IMG/VR virus record: IMGVR_UViG_3300010379_001097
Coordinates: 1 to 27,691 of that record
DNA length: 27,691 bases
Source: a virus
Strand: one strand, 5' to 3'
A program made the position numbers and the translations under genes. The notes beneath the pieces were generated by a model. It did no database searches. It saw nothing but the letters and a program-made list of their open reading frames with translations, and had not been told where the DNA came from. Below, piece by piece: positions 14,964-21,831 of the stretch; within the stretch, counting starts at the first letter, position 1; each line of letters starts with the position of its first letter.

Positions 14964-15452
14964 TCAGTTTGCGGCCGGGGCCGGGGTGACCTGCACCGTC
15001 CCGCCCAAGAGCGAGATGAGTTGCAGGATCTCCGGGAGGATCGCGGGCAGCTCGGCGGCCGCCGTCTTGAGGAATGAGGCCAAGGCGTTCAGGATCGCGC
15101 CGTTGGCGCCGACCGGCATGCCTACCTTGGTGCTGTCGGTCGTGCTGCCGAAGAGGCTGATGACGCCGAGGATCTCGGGCAACAGCGTGGGCAGCGACGC
15201 GGCGGCCTTCTGGAGCAACGTCGCGAGCAAGCTGAGGATCTGGCCGTTGGCACCGACTGCTTCGCCACAGTGGCAATCGTCACGATTGCAGGATACGGCG
15301 GCTGCGGTCTGCGCGGTTTCCAAGGCGGCCACGGCGGACGCTGCCGCGCTGGCCTGGGTCATCAGGCTCAGGCAATCGGGGATCGAACAAGCGCGGACTT
15401 CGACGGTGATGCCGTCTTCATCGCGGACGACGGCCAATAGAACTTTGGACAC
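14964..15452 (-). CDS. Hydrophobic protein with internal tandem duplication
   Basis: 162 residues. After an N-terminal domain (VLLAVVRDEDGITVEVR; CSIPDC) and an Ala-rich helix with CNRDDCHCGE, two copies of one unit follow. The first has VGANGQILSLLATLLQKAAA then SLPTLLPEILGVISLFG; the second has VGANGAILNALASFLKTAAA then ELPAILPEILQLISLLG. Each unit is about 45 residues, amphipathic and membrane-active-looking. GTG start at 15452, GGAG further upstream. It is the first gene of the late minus-strand series. Unknown function; a membrane-interacting or shell-type helical repeat is possible. Confidence 0.6.
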   Translation of the reverse strand: MSKVLLAVVRDEDGITVEVRACSIPDCLSLMTQASAAASAVAALETAQTAAAVSCNRDDCHCGEAVGANGQILSLLATLLQKAAASLPTLLPEILGVISLFGSTTDSTKVGMPVGANGAILNALASFLKTAAAELPAILPEILQLISLLGGTVQVTPAPAAN

Positions 15453-15639
15453 TTCTGGGCTCCGGTTAAAGGGATACTGTGCTTTGTGCGGCGCGTGACG
15501 CCGGCAAAAACTACTTCGTTAGAAAACCCTACGTTTCCCTTTCGCAGCACGCAAATCTTCCGCACGGAAATCAAGCAGCGAATGCACAGATACCAGGCGG
15601 ATGATGCCGAATGGCAACACTAACGGGTAAAGGGGACCG
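15453..15639. promoter_or_regulatory. Divergent intergenic region between the late operon and the plus-strand gene
   Basis: Gene-free. It must hold the start signals of the late minus-strand operon and of the plus-strand gene. I see a short hairpin GGCGCGTGACGCC and GCC-GAAT-GGC near 15606, but no convincing pair of -35/-10 boxes. Confidence 0.4.
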
Positions 15640-15671
15640 GCCGCAGGGAATTATCCCTCTGCGGCTTTTTT
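15640..15671 (+). terminator. Intrinsic terminator in the leader of the plus-strand gene
   Basis: GCCGCAG (15640-15646) pairs with CTGCGGC (15659-15665), with extra GG/CC pairs, followed by six Ts. It ends 16 bases before the GTG of the plus-strand gene and just before its GGGGAGG ribosome binding site, so it would act as an attenuator for that gene or end a small upstream RNA. Confidence 0.7.
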
Positions 15672-15687
15672 CGTCGGGGAGGGTTAT

Positions 15688-16551
15688 GTGGGCAGTTTCG
15701 TTTCGGACTCGATTTCCGGCCTGAACAGCCTTCTCCGTGGGGCGTCTCAGGCGACCGCGGCCGCAGTTGATTCCCAGCCACAAGCAAAGCCTCCTCCAAC
15801 TGTCTCCGCGGCGCCTCAGACGCCCCAAGTTCATAAGTCAGAGTTCGGCGACGCTCCTCCTGAAGGCGTGCCGTACCTCAAAGGCGCGGGCAAGTGGGTT
15901 CCACCTGGCACCGCCAACGGGCCGATCGTGGCGGAAAGCTGCGAGCAGGGAGCAGCGAGCAGGGAGCAAATAAAGGCGCTCGCCAAGAAGCCCGCCGATA
16001 TCGCCGCGGTGATCGGCGAGTACCGCAAGGCGGATCTGCGCCCGTTGTGGCTTGGCCAGGTGACCTATCGCTGGATCGCCGAGCAGCCCGATCGAGCGAA
16101 GGCCCTGCGCGAGGTGAAGTCTGCGCTAGTGCGTGAGGACCTGGCGACGGCCGCCGGCCGCGTCGATCGCTATGTGGCGATCTACTGGGTCGCGCGGCTC
16201 TTCGGCCTCGACGAGGCCCAGTCCCTTCGCGTGGCGGCCATCCGGGAGTTGGTGCGGCTGGTGGCCCGCAACCAGGCCGAAGAGACGTACTCGATCCGCA
16301 AAGGCTGTGAAGCGCCCGCCCGCGCGCTCTGGCGGCGCATGGTCCGGGAACGGCTGACCGCGGCCATTGTCCGCAACGAAGTGTTCAAGATTCGGCCGCG
16401 GCGATCGCTGAAGATGAAAGCCGGCGGCGTGAAGTTCGGTCAATGGCTGCGGGCCGTGCCTCAGCTCTCGGCCGAGCAGGCGCGAACCTTGATGGCGCGG
16501 CTGGCCGATCATTGCGAACGGCTCTCACGAGAACGAAAGCCGGCGGCGTAA
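15688..16551 (+). CDS. Hypothetical helical protein, only plus-strand gene of the element core
   Basis: 287 residues, GTG start with GGGGAGG upstream. Residues 1-75 are Ala/Pro/Ser-rich and probably disordered; VPYLKGAGKWVPPG (61-74) is a conserved-looking stretch. A copy of the GGAGC repeat encodes CEQGAASREQ (84-93). From about 95 the protein is helical and basic (YRWIAEQPDRAKALREVKSA, RVAAIRELVRLVARNQAEE, RRMVRERLTAAIVRNEVFK), which may bind nucleic acid. It is transcribed against all neighbours and has a terminator in its leader, suggesting separate regulation. No family recognised. Confidence 0.65.
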   Translation: MGSFVSDSISGLNSLLRGASQATAAAVDSQPQAKPPPTVSAAPQTPQVHKSEFGDAPPEGVPYLKGAGKWVPPGTANGPIVAESCEQGAASREQIKALAKKPADIAAVIGEYRKADLRPLWLGQVTYRWIAEQPDRAKALREVKSALVREDLATAAGRVDRYVAIYWVARLFGLDEAQSLRVAAIRELVRLVARNQAEETYSIRKGCEAPARALWRRMVRERLTAAIVRNEVFKIRPRRSLKMKAGGVKFGQWLRAVPQLSAEQARTLMARLADHCERLSRERKPAA

Positions 16552-16578
16552 GTCCTTCTTGCGAACCGACTTAACTGC

Positions 16579-16601
16579 AATTGTTCCCATTGGGAACAAT
16601 T
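16579..16601. promoter_or_regulatory. Perfect 23-base palindrome
   Basis: AATTGTTCCCA, one central T, TGGGAACAATT: 11-base perfect arms. No T-run follows in either direction, so it looks more like a protein-binding or recombination site than a terminator. Confidence 0.55.
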
Positions 16602-16732
16602 TGAAAAACGCGTGTTTCTGCTTGCTCTATTGGCGATTTTTCTGCTTGCCGCCGTCGCCCTGGCCTGCATTTCCTGGCTGGCGTGACGACGCAGCGGCGT
16701 GATTGACTAGGCTGAGCGGCGTGACAGGTCCT

Positions 16733-16763
16733 TCTTCTTTGCGCCTTCGCGCCTTTGCGTGAG
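16733..16763. repeat. CGCAAAGGCGC repeat
   Basis: CTTCTTTGCGCCTTCGCGCC then TTTGCGTGAG, intergenic copy downstream of the methyltransferase. Confidence 0.65.
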
Positions 16764-16823
16764 ATTCCCGCCCTGTGACCGTGCCAGGCGTGACGGATCG
16801 ACGCGTGACGACGCAGCGGGACT

Positions 16824-17687
16824 TCATCCCGCCCGTGAACGCACGTGGGACGGGCCCGCGGCGATCTCCGGCAACCCGACCGGCATCTGCGGCGTGTAAA
16901 CGGCCTTTTCGAGTGTGACTGACCACGCCATTTTTGCGGCGGTCCACTTCCGCCGCCGCTCCATCCGTTTGCGGCATGCAGCCCCCGCGTGACTGGCCGG
17001 CGGCGCGATTGGCCGCCCGCACAGGCAGATGCAATCGGCGTGAAGGTCTGGGCCGGAGCGTTGTGACACGGCCGCGGCGAGTGACCGGCCGATCGCCAGG
17101 GGCACGCCGTTGCCCACGGCTCGCACCTTCGCCTCGCGTGACCAGCCGGCGAGCGTGACGGGCCCGCTGAATCCCTGACGGCGGCAGATCTCGGCATAGG
17201 TGTGTGACGTCGCAGCGGTTGCCGCGGTAAGAATCGCCGCGTGACGATGCCGGCGGCGCTCGCGCTCCGGCCGGATGATGTGACCGCACGTGGAGAGAAA
17301 CTGCAGGTGCCGCCGGCGCAACTGCGTTCCGCCGCACTCGCAATCGGCGATATCAAGCCGCTGATGGCTGTAGGCCGGATGCGTGATGTCCGGGACCTGC
17401 GGAACGTTTTCGATGAGCACCCATTCCGGCCGTGCCTCATCGATGACGCGAAGCAGCTCGCCGAGCATCCGCAACCCGTGACCCGACGGCTTGCAGCGCC
17501 TCGCCTTGCTGAAGTCCTGGCACGGCGGCCCGGCGATGATGCCCGTGACACGGCCGTTGGGAATGTGAAACTCCTCGATGCGGCTGTTATAGAGCGGATC
17601 GGGGCCGCGGACCACGCTGAAACCCTGCTCGGTGAATGCGGTTCCGAGAAGATCGAGACCGGGAAAGAGGGAAAGGACCAGTTCCAT
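16824..17687 (-). CDS. DNA (cytosine-5-)-methyltransferase, orphan
   Basis: 287 residues. Motif I (LSLFPGLDLLGTAF, 5-18), motif IV with the catalytic Cys (GPPCQDFS, Cys56), motif VI (ENV, 93-95), motif VIII (QLRRR, 122-126) and motif X (AVGNGVPLAIGRSLA, 190-204) are all present and in order. The target-recognition region is very short. Beyond motif X a small zinc-ribbon-like domain (CICLCGRPIAPP...CRKRMERRR, about 219-245) follows. No restriction enzyme is adjacent, so it probably protects phage DNA or controls expression. No clear ribosome binding site; a GGAGC repeat lies just upstream. Confidence 0.85.
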   Translation of the reverse strand: MELVLSLFPGLDLLGTAFTEQGFSVVRGPDPLYNSRIEEFHIPNGRVTGIIAGPPCQDFSKARRCKPSGHGLRMLGELLRVIDEARPEWVLIENVPQVPDITHPAYSHQRLDIADCECGGTQLRRRHLQFLSTCGHIIRPERERRRHRHAAILTAATAATSHTYAEICRRQGFSGPVTLAGWSREAKVRAVGNGVPLAIGRSLAAAVSQRSGPDLHADCICLCGRPIAPPASHAGAACRKRMERRRKWTAAKMAWSVTLEKAVYTPQMPVGLPEIAAGPSHVRSRAG

Positions 17688-17723
17688 AAGGCATGGAGCA
17701 GGGAGCTAGGAGCGGGGAGCATC
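17688..17723. repeat. GGAGCAGGGAGC-family repeat
   Basis: GCATGGAGCAGGGAGCTAGG then AGCGGGGAGC. It forms the leader of the methyltransferase and the last codons (DAPRS, stop) of the preceding gene. Confidence 0.75.
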
Positions 17724-17978
17724 AAGCGGCGTCAGATAGGCCGGCTCAATCACGTCGCGGCCATCCTCCCGATGAATGCGGCCTTCCGTCCAGTGGAGTC
17801 TCATGCCGTCGCTTGTGCCGTCAAACGTGAGGCTCCTGCGCTCGGTGTCGCAAATCAGCGTGCCGGCCGCGGCCGTGATGCGCGTTCCGGTCTGATAATT
17901 TACCGTGATGCTGACGGAGACGAGCAGCCGGCTCAAGGTCTGCGTTTGCCGGCGTCTGCCGCATATTCCGCATTTCAT
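17706..17978 (-). CDS. Small hypothetical protein with CGICG start
   Basis: 90 residues, ATG at 17978 overlapping the preceding stop as ATGA. Starts MKCGICGRRRQ, then beta-rich (SVSITVNYQTGTRITAAAGT, ERRSLTFDG) and ends DVIEPAYLTPLDAPRS. One CxxC only. The final codons lie in a GGAGC repeat copy. Unknown function; likely an early accessory protein. Confidence 0.6.
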   Translation of the reverse strand: MKCGICGRRRQTQTLSRLLVSVSITVNYQTGTRITAAAGTLICDTERRSLTFDGTSDGMRLHWTEGRIHREDGRDVIEPAYLTPLDAPRS

Positions 17979-18166
17979 CTTCCTGTCTCCGATTTTTCTG
18001 TCTCTTTGGCCTCTCGGGCTAGCAGGGCCTCTTCGGCCAATTCGAGGATTTTCAACATCCGGTCACGTCCAAGGCTCACCGTCTCATGTGGGACGCCGGC
18101 CACCGCGCGGTGCAGGCACCGCACGCCCTGCACGTCGATCTCGGTGTTTCGCGCGCGTCTGGTCAT
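17975..18166 (-). CDS. Small hypothetical protein
   Basis: 63 residues (MTRRARNTEIDVQGVRCLHR...). ATG at 18166 overlaps the upstream stop (ATGA) and its own stop overlaps the next ATG. N-terminal half basic, C-terminal half a charged helix (RMLKILELAEEALLAREAKE). Possible small DNA-binding or partner protein of the replication genes; not recognised. Confidence 0.6.
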   Translation of the reverse strand: MTRRARNTEIDVQGVRCLHRAVAGVPHETVSLGRDRMLKILELAEEALLAREAKETEKSETGR

Positions 18167-19257
18167 TTCGCCCTCCGCTTCGGTTGCTCGCGCTGAAGTA
18201 CTTCCCACTGCGCGAAGAGTTCCTTGCGCAGCTCCTCGTGGGCCGCGGGGAACTGCCGCAGGATCGCGCCCACCCAGGACCGCAGGTAACAGCACGCCTG
18301 GCCGACGGTCTCGACGTGCGGAAAGAACGGCGACGGCTCATCGGGCACAACCTCCGCATATTCCCCGCTGATCGTCTCAGGCGCCAGCCGCGGGGCGTTG
18401 GCCTCGAAGCTCCGGCCGCTATCGAGCAGCTCAGCCGGCGGACTGGGCGACGGCTTGGCCTTTGGCTGACGGGCTTGCGGGCAGACCGCGGCAACTGCCG
18501 CAGCGACCTGCTTCGCGGTCGGATGCCGGACGCCCTCGCCATCGGGCTCGACCAGCGAGATCATCTCCAACACGATCGCCTTCGCCTGCTTCGCCGTCGC
18601 ATCGGCCGGGAACTGGCGGAAGTGGCTCTCGCGGTCCAGGGCGATCTTCCGCGGCTCGGCAACCGGCGCCGTCAGCCGGTAGAACTTCGCCGCCTTCATG
18701 CTGTCGTAGACCACACTGCGCGAATAGCGTTCCGAGCGGATCCAGTCGTCGAAGCTCGCGCAGCCTTCGCCATAGGCTTCCTGGTCGTGAATCGCGATCG
18801 CCTTCTCGCCCAGGTCGAGAAAACTATTTTGGAAGCAGTCGTACGAGCGGCGGAAATCTTCCAACAGCGCGCGGCACTCCTTCGCATTGAGGATTTTGGC
18901 GGACTTGGCGACAACCATCGCGGTGGACTCCTTTTGGGCTTGCTTCTGGAACGAATCGATCCAGGCGGTCAAAATGCTGATGACCTGGCGGAGCCAGCGT
19001 CGATCCGGGCAATGCGGCCGATCGGCGGCGTCGACCGCGCGGTTGACCAGGCCATCGACCGCGTCGCACACGCTGCGGCAGCGGTCTTGACGGGTCAAGC
19101 TCTGCGCGTGGGCCACGTGGTTGCCGCGGTGGATCGCGGCCGTGGTCCGCCAACCCGGAAGCCTCTCACGGGTGCGGGCGAAGCGGTCGACGCGAACGAT
19201 CGCCTTTGCGTCCGGCAGCGGGATCTCGATTATCTCGGAATCTGGCGTTGAGGTCAC
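18163..19257 (-). CDS. ParB/KorB-like DNA-binding protein downstream of the replication initiator
   Basis: 364 residues from a GTG overlapping the initiator stop as GTGA. The central part (EAYGEGCASFDDWIRSERYS, RSVVYDSMKAAKFYRLTAP, later HPTAKQVAAAVAAV) matches the helix-turn-helix pattern of plasmid/phage ParB- or KorB-like proteins. The C-terminal half is Pro-rich then helical. A strong AAGGAG lies before an internal ATG at 18918 (MVVAKSAKIL), so a shorter 250-residue product may be the main one and the first 113 residues could be a separate module. Location suggests a role in replication or copy control, comparable in place to lambda P but without sequence evidence for helicase loading. 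Confidence 0.65.
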   Translation of the reverse strand: MTSTPDSEIIEIPLPDAKAIVRVDRFARTRERLPGWRTTAAIHRGNHVAHAQSLTRQDRCRSVCDAVDGLVNRAVDAADRPHCPDRRWLRQVISILTAWIDSFQKQAQKESTAMVVAKSAKILNAKECRALLEDFRRSYDCFQNSFLDLGEKAIAIHDQEAYGEGCASFDDWIRSERYSRSVVYDSMKAAKFYRLTAPVAEPRKIALDRESHFRQFPADATAKQAKAIVLEMISLVEPDGEGVRHPTAKQVAAAVAAVCPQARQPKAKPSPSPPAELLDSGRSFEANAPRLAPETISGEYAEVVPDEPSPFFPHVETVGQACCYLRSWVGAILRQFPAAHEELRKELFAQWEVLQREQPKRRAK

Positions 19258-20576
19258 GGCACTCCGGCAAGCTGCCGCCTCCGTGCTTCGCGCTCCTGTT
19301 TCAGTTCGTGCGGAAGCTTGATATGAAACTGCTTGGCGATCTCGGTCACTCGCCGGTTAAACCACGCGCCGCGCGGGCTCCAAACCTGGCCATATTGGGT
19401 CTGCGCGTCGCGGATCTGTTTGAGCTCGCCGATCAGCCCCTGCATGCGGCCGAAGATGTCATGCGCGTCTTCGCGCGTCGTGTCCTGACCATGCACGACC
19501 ATCAGGTCCGCGGCGTAGCCGAACAGCCAATCGGCCGTGCCCGGATCGTTCACCAGCCCGCGCAGCCGAGTCACCAGCCGATCCTTCTGGGCGTCGGGCA
19601 GGAAGGCCGTTGCCGCGCCCTCGAACACGTCGCCGAAGGTGGGAGGCGGCGGCGGTTCGCGCCGTTGGGCCGCGGCCCGCCGCTGGTCGATCGCACGCTG
19701 CGCCGCCGCCAGCACGGCCGCATCGTCGCCCTCGCGTGCGTCTTTAAAGTCTTTAAGGATCATTGAATCATTAAGAACTTTTAATAGAGATTCTTCTTTA
19801 GAAGAATCTTTAAAGACGGGCGCGTGCGCGGGTATATTGCGCGATGGGGCGTTTTCGACCGTGGGGTTTTCCCCACGTGGGGTTTTCCCCACGCTTTCCG
19901 GCCGAGGCGTGGGGTTTTCCCCACGGTGCCGTGGGGAATTCCCCACGGCCTGTTTTCCCGCAGAATTCGGGGGTTTTTGGGGCGTGGGGTTTTCCCCACG
20001 GTCCGTTTCGCCGGGGCGTGGGGAATTCCCCACGGTCGAAACGGCAAGGGCGTGGGGTTTTCCCCACGGGTCGGCTGTCCCCGTGGGGTTTTCCCCACGC
20101 CCTTCATAGAGCGCGGCTTTCACCGTCGCCAGGCGTTGAGGTTCTCCGGCTATACCGGAGCGTTGAGGTTCCTGGCTGGCGGCCGGGCCGCTTCCTTGCA
20201 CTGCGGTGGGCTTTGCTAGCACTTCCGCAGCCGGCTCAAGTGTATCTTCGTCTGTGATCGCCGGCAAGCGGCGTTGCTTGTCCGGTTTTGCCGTGGCGTG
20301 AGAGGGGCACGGCCGGAAAACCCGCAAATCCATGCAGCCATCGGGGTAGCGGTGTTTGACGTCGAAAAGGTCGTAAAACTGGTTCAGCTTCTTGACGTGC
20401 CCCAGAACCGTCGCCCGATCTCGATTCAGCCGGCGGGCAAGTTCCTTGGTGGTGATGCCGCTGATTTCCCCCGGCGCGCCGCCGGCCATTTCCCAGACCT
20501 CGGCGAAGACGATCGCCGGCCCGAAGCCGATGCGCTTGTTTTTGATCAACGGTCGCAAGTCTGTCCAGATGTCCAA
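19254..20576 (-). CDS. Replication initiator with intragenic origin (lambda O-like layout)
   Basis: 440 residues from a TTG at 20576 preceded by AAGGA; the frame is open further upstream but overlaps the preceding gene. Residues about 15-85 form a winged helix (GITTKELARRLNRDRATVLG then HVKKLNQF), a typical initiator DNA-binding domain. Residues about 160-239 are low-complexity repeats of RGENPT, WGKPH and VGNSPR, encoded by eight palindromic iterons. Residues about 253-279 are encoded by an AT-rich block. The C-terminal domain (FGDVFEGAATAFLPDAQKDR onward, about 310-440) is helical and may contact replication partners. The order binding domain, iterons, AT block, C-terminal domain is that of lambda O. 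Confidence 0.7.
   Translation of the reverse strand: MDIWTDLRPLIKNKRIGFGPAIVFAEVWEMAGGAPGEISGITTKELARRLNRDRATVLGHVKKLNQFYDLFDVKHRYPDGCMDLRVFRPCPSHATAKPDKQRRLPAITDEDTLEPAAEVLAKPTAVQGSGPAASQEPQRSGIAGEPQRLATVKAALYEGRGENPTGTADPWGKPHALAVSTVGNSPRPGETDRGENPTPQKPPNSAGKQAVGNSPRHRGENPTPRPESVGKTPRGENPTVENAPSRNIPAHAPVFKDSSKEESLLKVLNDSMILKDFKDAREGDDAAVLAAAQRAIDQRRAAAQRREPPPPPTFGDVFEGAATAFLPDAQKDRLVTRLRGLVNDPGTADWLFGYAADLMVVHGQDTTREDAHDIFGRMQGLIGELKQIRDAQTQYGQVWSPRGAWFNRRVTEIAKQFHIKLPHELKQEREARRRQLAGVP
19739..19817. other. AT-rich block beside the iterons, candidate DNA-unwinding element
   Basis: About 79 bases, mostly A/T with runs such as TCTTTAAAGTC, ATTGAATCATTAAGAAC and TTTTAATAGAG, in a strongly GC-rich surrounding. 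It sits 44 bases from the first iteron. In lambda ori an AT-rich stretch beside the O-binding iterons is where strands open. Confidence 0.6.
19861..20098. repeat. Eight palindromic iterons, candidate replication origin
   Basis: Eight copies of a 16-base palindrome lie at 19861, 19877, 19909, 19931, 19984, 20018, 20052 and 20083 (start positions). Six read GTGGGGTTTTCCCCAC, all in the same orientation; two (19931, 20018) are the perfect palindrome GTGGGGAATTCCCCAC. Several spacings are 31-34 bases, about three helical turns. They lie inside the initiator gene. Confidence 0.8.
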
Positions 20577-20593
20577 GATGCATTCCTTCGCTT

Positions 20594-20845
20594 CTATGTG
20601 TCCGGCGTACCGGGCCAGGTGGCGGCTATGCGTTCCACACAGCCAGGCCGCGGGCGCACGCCGCGCCGCAGGCCATCGTTCAACAACTGCCGGCAGCGAT
20701 CGAGGTTGATCTCCGGTCCGCCGGTGACCAGGCCATATTGCCGCGCCGATTCGAGGTGCGTGAAAAACTCGGCCAGGTCGACCGCGTCCTGCCATTCGCC
20801 CGGCGTCGACGGGCATGCCGGCTTCCGCTTTTTAATGGTGCTCAT
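20594..20845 (-). CDS. Small hypothetical protein
   Basis: 83 residues (MSTIKKRKPACPSTPGEWQD then AVDLAEFFTHLESARQYGLV). ATG at 20845 overlaps the stop of the small membrane protein upstream. It ends 17 bases before the initiator's TTG, so its translation may feed the initiator. Helical middle, basic N-terminus; three Cys. Not recognised; early accessory gene. Confidence 0.6.
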   Translation of the reverse strand: MSTIKKRKPACPSTPGEWQDAVDLAEFFTHLESARQYGLVTGGPEINLDRCRQLLNDGLRRGVRPRPGCVERIAATWPGTPDT

Positions 20846-20973
20846 CGCTCGAACCTCGCTAAGAAAATTGCTCCCGCACCGACGGCCAACCCAGCGACGA
20901 TCAGCAGCGCGACATACGCCACTTCGTGCCAGTCGATCTTCTTCGCCTTGGTGGTCTTCTTGCGTTTAGCCAT
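20842..20973 (-). CDS. Tiny single-pass membrane protein
   Basis: 43 residues: a Lys-rich start (MAKRKKTTKAKKIDWHEVAY) and one membrane helix (VALLIVAGLAVGAGAIFLA). GGAG lies before the ATG at 20973 and the stop overlaps the next ATG (ATGA). Too short for standard gene finding but well supported by its coupling and start site. Role unknown. Confidence 0.6.
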   Translation of the reverse strand: MAKRKKTTKAKKIDWHEVAYVALLIVAGLAVGAGAIFLARFER

Positions 20974-20979
20974 CGCTCC

Positions 20980-21306
20980 TCAATTCCACCGATAGTTTTT
21001 CGCCCGCTTGCAGCGATCGCACTGGCACGCGCCCAGCTCGATTTTTCCGAACGGGACGATGTGCATTTGCTCCGGATCGAGCCCGGCCGCTTTGAACGCC
21101 GCTTTCACCGCGTCCATCACTGCCGGCGGCGGCGGTTCGCTGAGCGGTAGGATCTTCAGCGGCTTGATGCCGGCTGCCGCCTCCTCAATCGCCTTTACGG
21201 CGTCCGGCGGAATCTCTAGCGGTTTGAAAGGTTGAGTCAGCAGCTTCATCGTGAAGCAGCCCTTCAACCATTCCGCAAAACCGGCCTTCTTTGGTTCGTT
21301 GCTCAT
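20980..21306 (-). CDS. Hypothetical protein with C-terminal cysteine knuckle
   Basis: 108 residues, Pro/Ala-rich with helices, ending GACQCDRCKRAKNYRWN: three closely spaced Cys that may bind zinc with a fourth ligand elsewhere. The ATG at 21306 is preceded by AGGGAG, contributed by a GGAGCAGGGAG repeat copy, so the repeat appears to serve as the ribosome binding site. Unknown function. Confidence 0.6.
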   Translation of the reverse strand: MSNEPKKAGFAEWLKGCFTMKLLTQPFKPLEIPPDAVKAIEEAAAGIKPLKILPLSEPPPPAVMDAVKAAFKAAGLDPEQMHIVPFGKIELGACQCDRCKRAKNYRWN

Positions 21307-21322
21307 AACTCCCTGCTCCCTG
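21306..21322. repeat. Short GGAGCAGGGAG repeat supplying a ribosome binding site
   Basis: AACTCCCTGCTCCCTGCT on the plus strand. Read on the minus strand, AGCAGGGAGCAGGGAGTT ends just before the ATG at 21306. Confidence 0.65.
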
Positions 21323-21580
21323 CTATAACAGCCTCATCTGTCCCGGCAGATCGACCGGCACAAACGCCCGATCGATCCGCTTCCTCATTTCGATCCAGGC
21401 GGCCTCATCGAGCGTCACCGCCAGGCGTTCGCCATTTTCGGCGTATCCGAAAACCATTCGCACGGCCGAGACCTCGCCGTCACTGCCGGGGATCGGCTCA
21501 GCGCGCACGAGCGTCGCGCGGCGATCTTTCACCCGCAAAAGCTGTCTGGCCGGTCCGGCGATGTTCACGTCTCCACTCAT
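21323..21580 (-). CDS. Small hypothetical protein
   Basis: 85 residues. ATG at 21580 overlaps the preceding stop as ATGA. Alternating strands (RRATLVRAEPIPGSDGEVSA, VRMVFGYAENGERLAVTL) and a short helix predict a small alpha/beta domain. Part of the early accessory chain; no family recognised. Confidence 0.6.
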   Translation of the reverse strand: MSGDVNIAGPARQLLRVKDRRATLVRAEPIPGSDGEVSAVRMVFGYAENGERLAVTLDEAAWIEMRKRIDRAFVPVDLPGQMRLL

Positions 21581-21831
21581 CGCCGCTTCCTCCCGGTTTC
21601 GGCGTCGATCGCCTCGTTCAGCTCATCCTGCGCGGCGCGGAGAAGCCGCTCGCGCACCGGCGGCGGACAGGCGAGGCCGCGGTAGCTGGCGGCCACGGTG
21701 ACTGCCATGCCCAGAAAACTTTCCGCGATGGCCACGGCCTCGGCCTCGTTGTCCGGGCTCCACTTCCTGGCGATCGCTTCCAACTCCCGGCCTATCAACA
21801 TCAGCTTGGTTTGGTTGAGTTTGCCGACCAT
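21577..21831 (-). CDS. Small helical hypothetical protein
   Basis: 84 residues starting MVGKLNQTKLMLIGRELEAI. The ATG at 21831 shares bases with the upstream stop (TGATG), which decides the start. Entirely helical with a basic tail (DAETGRKRR). Early accessory gene, function unknown. Confidence 0.6.
   Translation of the reverse strand: MVGKLNQTKLMLIGRELEAIARKWSPDNEAEAVAIAESFLGMAVTVAASYRGLACPPPVRERLLRAAQDELNEAIDAETGRKRR

Larger units (their letters stand above)
16552..16823. other. Convergent intergenic region with palindrome and repeats
   Basis: Between the ends of the plus-strand gene and the methyltransferase. It holds a 23-base palindrome (16579-16601), a CGCAAAGGCGC repeat (16733-16763) and several GTGAC pentamers. 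No credible gene. Confidence 0.6.

Noticed and set aside
14896-14985. Functional tRNA gene
   Set aside because: Only a T-arm and acceptor-like strand fold; the D-arm and anticodon positions are coding sequence and lack U33.
16571-17725. 384-codon minus-strand frame over the methyltransferase
   Set aside because: Out of frame with the conserved methyltransferase motifs; Arg/Ser-rich shadow.
19861-20098. Regular repeats that could suggest a CRISPR array
   Set aside because: Units are 16-base palindromes with uneven short gaps inside an open coding frame, and no cas genes are near; iterons fit better.
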